From Saccharicrinis sp963666825 (GTDB lineage Bacteria; Bacteroidota; Bacteroidia; Bacteroidales; Marinilabiliaceae): DNA of 64,000 bases. Made by a program: the position numbers and the translations under genes. This document shows positions 8,609 to 16,564 of this stretch, in pieces (positions within the stretch are counted from its first letter, which is position 1; every line of letters starts with the position of its first letter). Below the pieces are notes generated by a model, which worked only from the letters and a program-made list of their open reading frames with translations, had not been told where the DNA came from and ran no database searches. The stretch is from positions 4,898,001 through 4,962,000 of the forward strand of contig OY763044.2 of the NCBI GenBank assembly GCA_963666825.2, given 5' to 3'.

Positions 8609-9694
8609 TCAATGTTCTTCAGCCTTAATTGCCATACCAATAAAAAGTGCAGACAACAAGGTAAAAATATAAGCTTGTAAAATAGCCACAAACAATTCCA
8701 GAATAGACATTACTACTGCTAAAGCAATTGATGCTGGTGCTATAAATACGGATTTCATTATGAAGATTAATGAAATCAAACTAATTATAATAATATGTCC
8801 TGCTGTAATATTTGCCATTAAACGAATCATTAATGCAAAAGGTTTTGTAAACAAACCTAAGATTTCAACAGGAATTAAGATTACTTTAACAACAGAAGGA
8901 ACACCTGGTGCCAATAAAGTATGTTTCCAATAGCTTTTACTTCCATTAATATTGGTTATAAAAAAGGTAATCATTGCCAGAACCATAGTTACTGAAATAT
9001 TACCTGTAAAATTACTTCCTCCAGGGAAAAAAGGTACAAGCCCGATTAAGTTATTAATCCAAATAAAGAAAAATAACGTTAATAGATATGGTACATATTT
9101 ATTAGCTTTTTCTTTACCTATTTGATCGATTATTATATCATCTTTAATAAACAATATAATTGGTTCAAAAAGAGATTGAACTCCTTTAGGTCTTTTAGGC
9201 TCTCCTTTATATTTTCTTGCAATTGAAATAAACAACCACAATAATAAGGCTATAGACAACCACATAGACCAGACATTCTTTGTTAAAGAAAAATCCCATG
9301 GTTTTGAATTAAGAACATGGCCATTTTCATCAATAGCTATATTACCCTCTGCATCTGAATTATAAATAGTTCCGTGATGATATATAAAATAACAACCTTT
9401 ATCCTCCGCTAATTTTGTTTCATGATTAAAGCGAGAAAATAAAAAGAAATGAAATTTACCTTCATTAATTAATATAACAGGTAAGGGAATTTCAACATCT
9501 GTTTGATGTTCTCCTTCTCCATATGATAAAACATGCCATTGATGGGAATTTGCTATATGATGTTCAATTACTTCTGTTGGATCAAAGGACTCCTCTTCCA
9601 CCTGTTCTCCAGAAATTGGTTCTACCTTTTCAGAAGCACCTAGCGTAAAGTAAAAGCTAAAAACCAATACCAATATTCCTAAAACTTGTTTCAT
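8609..9694 (-). CDS. atpB: F1Fo ATP synthase a subunit with extracytoplasmic N-terminal extension
   Basis: Proton-channel subunit. I start it at the ATG complementary to 9692-9694 (MKQVLGILVLVF...), giving 361 residues with a clean signal-like first helix. The frame is open 12 codons further (to 9730), but that would overlap the upstream gene and spoil the signal. After the signal comes an acidic segment and about 110 residues of soluble domain (HQWHVLSYGEGEHQ region) unlike E. coli AtpB. The channel follows with the essential Arg in MIRLMANITAGH and the C-terminal LFVAILQAYIFTLLSALFIG helix. Such an extension is characteristic of Bacteroidota AtpB. Confidence 0.95.
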   Translation of the reverse strand: MKQVLGILVLVFSFYFTLGASEKVEPISGEQVEEESFDPTEVIEHHIANSHQWHVLSYGEGEHQTDVEIPLPVILINEGKFHFFLFSRFNHETKLAEDKGCYFIYHHGTIYNSDAEGNIAIDENGHVLNSKPWDFSLTKNVWSMWLSIALLLWLFISIARKYKGEPKRPKGVQSLFEPIILFIKDDIIIDQIGKEKANKYVPYLLTLFFFIWINNLIGLVPFFPGGSNFTGNISVTMVLAMITFFITNINGSKSYWKHTLLAPGVPSVVKVILIPVEILGLFTKPFALMIRLMANITAGHIIIISLISLIFIMKSVFIAPASIALAVVMSILELFVAILQAYIFTLLSALFIGMAIKAEEH

Positions 9695-9704
9695 AAATAC
9701 AATA

Positions 9705-10091
9705 TCAACTTCTGTTTTGAATGTAACCAACTATCTTTTTTGTAGAATAAATAAGATGTAAAAAATAGTTAGTCATAAATACAAGAACAATATGGTTCTC
9801 ATTATCCTCCGAAAACTCAACCAACACAAAAATAAATAACGCAGCGGCAATTAATTTAATTCCAATAAATCCCATTATAATAAAAATAATAAAACTAGGA
9901 ATTAATTTTGCAAGTACTTTAGATATAAATATTAAACCACCAAATAAAAGCACACAAAATACTTGTATTACATGAAGTTCATTAATTAAATTCTCATGAA
10001 AATAACTAGTAATAAAGTAATTTATCAAGTAAACTATTAATGCAAATACAATGAATTTTCTAATCTCTATAAATATATCTTTATCAAACAC
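9705..10091 (-). CDS. Small membrane protein ahead of atpB (AtpI/DUF6168-like)
   Basis: A 128-residue hydrophobic protein with about four predicted TM helices (near 10-30, 42-58, 63-85 and 100-120), in the slot where AtpI-type assembly factors usually precede atpB. The pattern resembles the Bacteroidota DUF6168 group found at this place, but identity is low and the assignment rests mainly on context. The start codon is GTG (complement of 10089-10091) and directly abuts the TAA stop of the bactofilin gene, which suggests translational coupling. A role in c-ring assembly or ion supply is inference by analogy with AtpI. Confidence 0.65.
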   Translation of the reverse strand: MFDKDIFIEIRKFIVFALIVYLINYFITSYFHENLINELHVIQVFCVLLFGGLIFISKVLAKLIPSFIIFIIMGFIGIKLIAAALFIFVLVEFSEDNENHIVLVFMTNYFLHLIYSTKKIVGYIQNRS

Positions 10092-10475
10092 TTACTGTTT
10101 TTTTGAGTTTTCTGTTGTCTGAGCATTTCCAGTCTTTCCACCCATTTCACACTTACCAGTAAATATAGCACCAGGTTCAATTGTCAATTTAGAAGTTATT
10201 ATATCACCTAATAATTTAGATGAAGCTTTAAGTGACAACAATTCACTAACTAAAATCTTTCCTTCAATATTTCCGGATACCTCAGAGTTAGCACAATTAA
10301 TTTCTCCCTTAACTTTTCCATTTGGTCCTACAACAACTTTTCCTTTAGAAAGAATGTTACCCTCAATTTCACCATCAATTCTAATATCGCCATTTGTTTC
10401 GATATTACCCGAGATTTTAGTCCCAGAACCAATCATATTTGGTAACTTATTTTCTGGTTCGTATGATTTAGCCAT
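10092..10475 (-). CDS. Bactofilin (polymer-forming cytoskeletal protein)
   Basis: A 127-residue bactofilin. The core (about 15-105) is the short-repeat beta-helix: SGTKISGNIETNGDIRIDGE and KVVVGPNGKVKGEINC (each quoted in part), with Gly and hydrophobic residues recurring every five to six positions. Disordered, charged ends flank it, as usual for the family. Bactofilins polymerise without nucleotide under the membrane and position cell-wall or other complexes. It is the first gene of the run into the atp operon, with its stop adjoining the next start. A TAnnTTTG box lies about 65 bases upstream. Confidence 0.93.
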   Translation of the reverse strand: MAKSYEPENKLPNMIGSGTKISGNIETNGDIRIDGEIEGNILSKGKVVVGPNGKVKGEINCANSEVSGNIEGKILVSELLSLKASSKLLGDIITSKLTIEPGAIFTGKCEMGGKTGNAQTTENSKKQ

Positions 10476-10540
10476 TTTTTAAATATTTATGCTGTTACGT
10501 TTAATCTGTTTTGAAGTTTCAAAGAAAACAAAAAAATAAT

Positions 10541-10548
10541 CAAATCTA
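10541..10548 (-). promoter_or_regulatory. Possible promoter of the bactofilin-atp operon
   Basis: The minus strand reads TAGATTTG, an exact TAnnTTTG box, about 66 bases before the bactofilin start. The nearest TTG upstream (10576-10574) is 25 bases away, somewhat further than the usual spacing of about 19-21, so this is a tentative call. Confidence 0.4.
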
Positions 10549-10590
10549 ATTTAGATTAATTCATTTATAAAAACAAAGTTTTAGTTACAC

Positions 10591-12402
10591 TCATACCAGG
10601 AACTCCTTTATTTTTTTTAACTGTATTTCTTTATTTACTTGTCTTAAACTTCTTGCTGTGTTAGTATAATAAACATGTTTCGAAATAAAATCATATTGCT
10701 TTTTATTCCAATCTCTTTGTGACAACTTTCCTTTAAAATGAATTACTTCCTCCCATAACTTTTCTGAAAGAGGTATAAAATCAGCTCTGCCTAGATAATC
10801 CAAATCTGCATCTTTTATAATCTTTTCCATCAATAGTTTGGGTTCAAAATTCATTTCTGTAGCCATTATTAATTGATTTATGGCCTCAACTTCACTACTT
10901 GTAAAATTAAACTTTGGCAAAATTTCCCTAGCGATACGAGCACTTTGTATTTCATGATTAATAGGATTAATCATATAGCCAGTGTCATGAAATAAAGCAG
11001 CCGTTTTAACCAATAAAAGCTCCTTGCTATTTAATCCTTCGGCACGCCCAATTACTTCAACTTGGGTACATACATCTATTGTGTGTTTTACATTATGGTA
11101 TTTTAAATAAGAAGGTAATTCCTCCCTCAACTGATTTAAGACTAACTCCTCTAAATCATTATATCTAATCCACTGAAGTTTGGTTTTAAATTCCTCATTG
11201 GGAATTAATCCATTTCCATCAATACTTAAGTTTGGCTCAATACCTGTTACAAAATACATATCTGTCTCCCCCTTATATTTAATAGGCATTTTACCTCTAT
11301 ACTCACATGTAAAAAAATCTTTTACTAATTGATAAGTAATCCCTGATACATTTATCTTACCAGCAACCCCAGAAGATTCCATCCGGCTTGCAATATTAAC
11401 AGTATCTCCCCAAATATCAAAAGAAAGTTTTTTTCTTCCAATTACTCCGGATATAACCGGCCCTGTGTGAATACCTATTCGCAGCTTCCAAAATTCATCT
11501 GAATTACTTTGTGAACTATGTCTGGATTTCTGCATATAGTATTGCATTTCAAGTGCAGCCAATATAACCTCAATAGGATTTGTACTGTTCTTTTCTGGTA
11601 AACCTCCAGCACACATATAAGCATCTCCAATTGTTTTAATTTTTTCGATACCATGCTTATCTGCAACTTCATCAAAAAATATAAAAAACCTATCTAACTC
11701 ATCAATTAAAGTTTCCGGATTTAAATGCTCCACAATTTTTGTAAAACCCTGTATATCTGCAAACAGAACAGTTGCTTTTTCATATTTTACAGTGGCTTTA
11801 TGCGTTAATTTCCTATTTTCTTCCTCACCAACGTCATTTTTAGGTTTTAGATATTTTTTAAATAAGGGAGCCACTGAATCTTGATGCCAATCACTTACTT
11901 TTTTATTTACAACATTGACTACACCAATTTTAATCACAATAAAAAAGACGATTACAAAAACTACAAGTATAATACTTGATATTAAATATCTATTAATGCT
12001 ACTCTTTACTCGAATTGTAAAATCTTGCTTATTATGAATCGTTTCTATTCTAAAAATATATACTCCTTTATCAAGTTGATAATAAGTACAGCTATTTTTA
12101 TAAGTCCATTTATTCGGCAGTGTTTCAAATCCTTCCAAATAAAACTTATATTTTTCTTTAAAATTACTACTGTTAAAAAAATCAATCTGAATATACTCAT
12201 CATCCATAATTATTAACTCAGACTTATCTGATAAGGACTTTTGATATACAGTATCACCCGAAACAATAATATTCTCAATTATACTTTCTGATTTCACATT
12301 ATTTTCAACAGCAAAGACAGAGCAGCTAAAAAAAACATTAAAACAGATAAATACTAATGAACCAATCGTATAAATGCTTTTATCTTTAACTTTACAAATC
12401 AC
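10591..12402 (-). CDS. Membrane class III adenylate cyclase fused to an HD phosphohydrolase domain
   Basis: 603 residues. An N-terminal signal-like helix (about 11-32) precedes an extracytoplasmic beta-rich segment resembling the Y_Y_Y domain (about 65-135), then a TM helix (about 139-160). The class III cyclase domain spans about 205-385, with metal Asp residues D216 (FADIQGFT) and D260 (KTIGDAYM). Lys256 and Asp329 (FDIWGDTVN) are the adenine-selecting pair, so cAMP is the predicted product. A C-terminal HD domain (about 420-570) keeps candidate ligands at H436/H440, H472-D473 and D531-D535 (KDADLDYLG). Cyclase and HD hydrolase in one chain is uncommon; the HD substrate is unknown. It is divergent from the universal stress gene. 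Confidence 0.88.
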   Translation of the reverse strand: MICKVKDKSIYTIGSLVFICFNVFFSCSVFAVENNVKSESIIENIIVSGDTVYQKSLSDKSELIIMDDEYIQIDFFNSSNFKEKYKFYLEGFETLPNKWTYKNSCTYYQLDKGVYIFRIETIHNKQDFTIRVKSSINRYLISSIILVVFVIVFFIVIKIGVVNVVNKKVSDWHQDSVAPLFKKYLKPKNDVGEEENRKLTHKATVKYEKATVLFADIQGFTKIVEHLNPETLIDELDRFFIFFDEVADKHGIEKIKTIGDAYMCAGGLPEKNSTNPIEVILAALEMQYYMQKSRHSSQSNSDEFWKLRIGIHTGPVISGVIGRKKLSFDIWGDTVNIASRMESSGVAGKINVSGITYQLVKDFFTCEYRGKMPIKYKGETDMYFVTGIEPNLSIDGNGLIPNEEFKTKLQWIRYNDLEELVLNQLREELPSYLKYHNVKHTIDVCTQVEVIGRAEGLNSKELLLVKTAALFHDTGYMINPINHEIQSARIAREILPKFNFTSSEVEAINQLIMATEMNFEPKLLMEKIIKDADLDYLGRADFIPLSEKLWEEVIHFKGKLSQRDWNKKQYDFISKHVYYTNTARSLRQVNKEIQLKKIKEFLV

Positions 12403-12440
12403 CCAATTTTGTTTTTTGTTTTATATTATTGATTTTATAT

Positions 12441-12448
12441 CAAAAGTA
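12441..12448 (-). promoter_or_regulatory. Possible -7 box for the cyclase-HD gene
   Basis: The minus strand reads TACTTTTG, matching TAnnTTTG, about 39 bases before the cyclase start. A TTG lies 14 bases further upstream, which is shorter than the usual spacing, so confidence is limited. Confidence 0.35.
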
Positions 12449-12494
12449 GTATATTTATTTCGCAAAACGAACCTATGTTTTTTAATTAGTTTAT

Positions 12495-13328
12495 ATGGAA
12501 AATTCAGAAAGAACAATACTTGTACCATATGATTTTACTGACATAGCAATGCATGCAGTAGAACATGCCATTGATTTTTCAAAAGGTAAAAATATTGCTA
12601 TTACATTGTTAAATATCGCAAAAAAAGAAAGTGAAATTAAAGATCTTACTGATAAACTTTCTGAAGAAGCAAAAAAAATTAGTGATTCCTTAGGTGTTAA
12701 ACCTAATATTATTGTTAGGGAAGGAACAATCTTTAAAACAATAAATCAGGTTGCAGAAGAAACAGAAGCCATGCTTGTTGTTATGGGGACACATGGAATT
12801 AAAGGATTACAAAAACTTACAGGTAGTTGGGCGCTAAAAGTTATCGTTGGCTCAAAAATTCCTTATTTTGTTGTACAAGATTCACCATCAAATACACCAG
12901 TTAGAAAAATGGTGTTCCCTGTTGATTTTAAAACTGAAAACAAGGAAAAATTGCATTGGGCTGAGTTTATTTCTAAATTTTTAAATACCAAGATTTACCT
13001 TTTCAGCACCTCTGGTAAAGACGGAGCTCTTGAACCACGAACTAAGGCTAATTTGGTCTTCTGCAAAAACTTTTTAACAGAAAAAGGAATTGAATACGAA
13101 CTAAGCCTTTCTGAAGGAACTAGTTCTTTCTCACAAGAAACAATAAACTTTGCAAAGAAAATAGAGGCGAATGGTATCATTATAATGACCACTAGAGATA
13201 TTGCATTTCATGATTATGTTTTAGGAGCAAATGAACAACAAATAATTGCTAATGACTCTAAAATTCCAGTTTTAGTTATTAACCCTCGTACAGACTTAAT
13301 GAAATATGGTTACGGAGGTTTCGGTTGA
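12495..13328 (+). CDS. Tandem universal stress protein (UspA family)
   Basis: 277 residues formed by two UspA-like domains (about 1-140 and 145-277). Domain 1 begins ERTILVPYDFTDIAMHAVEHA and holds VVMGTHGIKGLQKLTGSWA, which matches the nucleotide-binding G-2x-G-9x-G(S/N) loop only loosely. Domain 2 begins KMVFPVDF and ends IPVLVINPR, with a less conserved loop. Cytoplasmic; the family responds to starvation and stress, sometimes by binding ATP. It is monocistronic in appearance, with a strong hairpin terminator directly downstream. Confidence 0.92.
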   Translation: MENSERTILVPYDFTDIAMHAVEHAIDFSKGKNIAITLLNIAKKESEIKDLTDKLSEEAKKISDSLGVKPNIIVREGTIFKTINQVAEETEAMLVVMGTHGIKGLQKLTGSWALKVIVGSKIPYFVVQDSPSNTPVRKMVFPVDFKTENKEKLHWAEFISKFLNTKIYLFSTSGKDGALEPRTKANLVFCKNFLTEKGIEYELSLSEGTSSFSQETINFAKKIEANGIIIMTTRDIAFHDYVLGANEQQIIANDSKIPVLVINPRTDLMKYGYGGFG

Positions 13329-13353
13329 TAAAAATATTTACCTCATTATATTT

Positions 13354-13386
13354 AAACAACGACCCTATAGTCGTTGTTTTTTTTTA
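13354..13386 (+). terminator. Rho-independent terminator after the universal stress gene
   Basis: A perfect 10-bp stem (13354-13363 AAACAACGAC with 13370-13379 GTCGTTGTTT) with a six-base loop (CCTATA) is followed by a T-run to 13386. This is a textbook intrinsic terminator on the plus strand. Confidence 0.92.
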
Positions 13387-13442
13387 GATACAAATAATTA
13401 AATAACTAATAATTCGTTTATAATTTAAGATAAAATCAAAAT

Positions 13443-14033
13443 ATGGAATTAGTATTTGCTACAAATAATCAAAATAAACTAACAGAAATACAAAAATTGC
13501 TTAATCATTCAATTAACCTTAAAAGTTTAACAGATATAGGTTGTAATGAAGAAATTCCGGAAACCGGCGATACTTTGGAAATAAACGCAAATCAAAAATC
13601 ATCTTATATTTTTGATAAATATAAAATCAACTGTTTTTCTGATGATACTGGACTTGAAATTGAAGCATTAAATGGTGAACCAGGAGTATACAGTGCCAGA
13701 TATGCTGGGGAAGATAAAGATGCTAAAAAAAACATGGCATTGGTTCTTAACAAAATGAAAGATATTAAAAATAGAAACGCCAGATTTAGAACTGTAATCT
13801 CATTAATAATAGATGGAGAAGAATTTCAATTTGAAGGTATTGTAAATGGAAAAATAGAAGAATCAGAATCAGGCAATGAAGGATTTGGATATGATCCAAT
13901 ATTTACTCCTGAGGGTTATTCTCAAACATTTGCAGAACTAGATATTAATGAAAAAAATAAAATCAGCCATCGTGGAAATGCAGTTAAGAAACTTGTTGAG
14001 TTCCTTAACACAAATTATTTAGATAATAAATAA
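13443..14033 (+). CDS. rdgB: Non-canonical purine NTP pyrophosphatase (RdgB/HAM1)
   Basis: It hydrolyses dITP, dXTP and ITP to monophosphates, cleaning the nucleotide pool. 196 residues is the usual length. Signatures are FATNNQNKLTEIQKLL at the N-terminus, the acidic core FSDDTGLEIEALNGEPGVYSARYAG, and NEGFGYDPIF with the C-terminal KISHRGNAVKKL. It lies at the head of a plus-strand run (rdgB, porZ-like, DUF3352-like gene, oxidoreductase), with a 45-base gap to the PorZ-like gene. Confidence 0.96.
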   Translation: MELVFATNNQNKLTEIQKLLNHSINLKSLTDIGCNEEIPETGDTLEINANQKSSYIFDKYKINCFSDDTGLEIEALNGEPGVYSARYAGEDKDAKKNMALVLNKMKDIKNRNARFRTVISLIIDGEEFQFEGIVNGKIEESESGNEGFGYDPIFTPEGYSQTFAELDINEKNKISHRGNAVKKLVEFLNTNYLDNK

Positions 14034-14078
14034 TTAATTAATCAAATAAATTATTTTAAATAATTATCGTATTGTAGT

Positions 14079-16499
14079 ATGAAGCATTTATTATTTATTT
14101 CCATATCACTTTTGGTAACAATAAATACCTTTTCGCAAGTTGCCATTGGTGAATGGCAAGAATATTTATCTTTTTCCAATGTAAAAAATATTGCAAAGAT
14201 TAACAATACAGTTTTTGCTGCTTCAAAAATTGGTATATTCAGCTATGATACAGATGAATATAATATCGAAAAATATACAAAATTAAATTGCTTAAGTGAT
14301 GTAGATATCTCTATTATTAAAGAAATTCCAAACTCAGATAAAATATTTATTGGATACGAAAATGGTAATATTGATATATTTGAGAATGGTGAAGTTGTTA
14401 ACATTCCTGATCTGAAGATCAAAACTTTAACCGAGAGTAAAAAGATTAATGCTATTGATTTTATTAATAATATGGCATTTTGTTCAACCGACTTTGGAAT
14501 TTTAGTAGTAGATTATAATAAATTTGAAATCTCTAATTCCTATTACATAGGAGATGATGCAGCAGCTGTAGTTATAAATCAAATAGCACATACTTCAGAC
14601 TCTATTTTTGTTGCTACTGAAAATGGTTTAAGAAAAGCTGCTATAAATAGTAGCTCTCTTTCTTTTTATGAGACATGGGAATATACTTCAGATGACAAGA
14701 GTAATTTCATGGGTGTTATTTCTGTAGACGATAAAATTATCACAACCAAACAGTCTAATAGTAGCTATGGAACATATTATTATTCAGATGGTACTTGGAC
14801 TAAAATTCATAACGCTACTGATTTTATAAAACTTGAAAATTTCTCTAATAACTTTGCTATTGTGCAGACAAGCAAAATTGACATATTTTATAACAATCTT
14901 ATTTTAGCCAAAACAATTAACCAATATCAAGTTGAGGATAATAGTTTAAGTTTTCAAAGTAACACTATATACATAGATAATGATGAAAACTATTGGATAG
15001 GAGATAGCCAGAATGGTTTAATAAAAATACAAAACAGTTATGATTTACAAATATTACCTGATGGTCCTGGAACAAATGTTTGTACAAAACTAGTAACTAC
15101 TTCTGATAAACTTTATGCTATAAATGGTAAACCTCATCAAATTTCACCATTATCTACTCCAGCCATTTGCTCAATTCACAGTACTAATGGTTGGAAAATC
15201 ATAAATAAAAATACAGAGCCCTATTTTACATTTAATTACAATAATGGTACAACTAACTATAGTCTAAGTACAATTAATTTGAGTGATATAGCCATTGATC
15301 CTTCTAATAATAATAGAGTCTATATTTCGAGCGCAAGACATGGCATTTTTGAACTATTAGATGATAACATTATATATCATTATTATATAAACAATAGTGG
15401 ACTACAACCAGTATTTAATAGTTCAACAAGCACATGGGTACTAATAAATGGTTTAACTATTGATAATGATGGAAATTTATTTTCAGCAAATCAAGAAGTA
15501 GCTTTTCCTGTCGTTGTTAAACCTTTCAATGTAACAGATGAGAAATCGGAATGGATTCAATACAATTATTTACCATATGAAGATCCAAATGAACAAACCT
15601 GGTTACGAAATATGATATACACTAGTTGGGGTGACATATGGGCCATCGCTGCAATTGATGCTAATGGTCTATTTGTGGCAGATATTAATGGAACACCTTA
15701 CGATACAAGTGATGATACATACAGAGGACCCAAAAATACCAGAAATGTAACCTTTAATGATTCAAGATATTCAAATATAGCTATATGGGATGAAGATGGA
15801 GCTAGTATTACATCAAGCTTACAATGCTTGGCTGAAGATAAAAATGGATATATCTGGGTAGGAACAGATGAAGGACCAATTGTATACTATCGACCTCAAA
15901 ATATATTTGACGATGAATACCCTCAGGCTTCAAAAATTCTTATCCCGAGAAATGATGGTTCAGAACTAGCTGATTATTTGTTAGAAAGTGAGGATATATC
16001 AACTATAGCAATAGATGGAGCAAACAGAAAATGGTTTGGAACGCAAAATGGTGCATATCTAATATCTGATGATGGAACAGAAACAATAAGTCACTTTACA
16101 ACAGAAAATAGTCCTTTATTATCTAATATCATTAATAGCATAAGTATTAATCCAGAGAGTGGAGAAGTCTTTTTCGCTACAGATAAGGGAATTGTTTCTT
16201 ATTTAGGAACAGCAACAGAAGGTAAAGAATCATATAATTCAATTACAGTATTTCCAAATCCTGTTAAACCTGGATTTGAGGGAGTAATTACAATTAGAGG
16301 ATTAATTGAAAATTCTACCACAACAATAACCGATATAAGTGGCAAACTTGTTTACCAGACTATTTCAAATGGAGGAGAAGTTGTTTGGAATGGAAGAAAT
16401 ATAAATAACCAGAAAGTTTCTAGTGGAATATATTTAGTTTTTGCAACAAATGAAGATGGGGAAAAATTTCTAGCAACTAAAATTATGATTGTCAGATAA
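14079..16499 (+). CDS. porZ: PorZ-like T9SS protein: two beta-propellers plus C-terminal sorting-type domain
   Basis: 806 residues with a Sec signal (about 1-19, ending NTFSQ). The N-terminal propeller begins with the PorZ-typical IGEWQEYLSFSNVKNI segment and repeats of the NGLxxxxIxxI-like two-component regulator propeller type. A second propeller covers about 350-710 (NGYIWVGTDEGPIVYY, RKWFGTQNGAYL). The last about 85 residues form a T9SS type A-like domain (ITVFPNPVKPG, DISGKLVYQ, SGIYLV, KIMIVR). In Porphyromonas gingivalis PorZ (776 residues) sits on the cell surface in the attachment complex that transfers cargo to A-LPS. No other por genes are in the window. Confidence 0.88.
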   Translation: MKHLLFISISLLVTINTFSQVAIGEWQEYLSFSNVKNIAKINNTVFAASKIGIFSYDTDEYNIEKYTKLNCLSDVDISIIKEIPNSDKIFIGYENGNIDIFENGEVVNIPDLKIKTLTESKKINAIDFINNMAFCSTDFGILVVDYNKFEISNSYYIGDDAAAVVINQIAHTSDSIFVATENGLRKAAINSSSLSFYETWEYTSDDKSNFMGVISVDDKIITTKQSNSSYGTYYYSDGTWTKIHNATDFIKLENFSNNFAIVQTSKIDIFYNNLILAKTINQYQVEDNSLSFQSNTIYIDNDENYWIGDSQNGLIKIQNSYDLQILPDGPGTNVCTKLVTTSDKLYAINGKPHQISPLSTPAICSIHSTNGWKIINKNTEPYFTFNYNNGTTNYSLSTINLSDIAIDPSNNNRVYISSARHGIFELLDDNIIYHYYINNSGLQPVFNSSTSTWVLINGLTIDNDGNLFSANQEVAFPVVVKPFNVTDEKSEWIQYNYLPYEDPNEQTWLRNMIYTSWGDIWAIAAIDANGLFVADINGTPYDTSDDTYRGPKNTRNVTFNDSRYSNIAIWDEDGASITSSLQCLAEDKNGYIWVGTDEGPIVYYRPQNIFDDEYPQASKILIPRNDGSELADYLLESEDISTIAIDGANRKWFGTQNGAYLISDDGTETISHFTTENSPLLSNIINSISINPESGEVFFATDKGIVSYLGTATEGKESYNSITVFPNPVKPGFEGVITIRGLIENSTTTITDISGKLVYQTISNGGEVVWNGRNINNQKVSSGIYLVFATNEDGEKFLATKIMIVR

Positions 16500-16564
16500 A
16501 ACATCATATTTTTATTTTCCACTAGAGCAAATTACTTTTGTGGAAACAAAATTTTACATACCTC

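Noticed and set aside
9695..9730. AtpB start 12 codons upstream
   Set aside because: It overlaps the upstream AtpI-like gene and puts charged residues before the signal helix.
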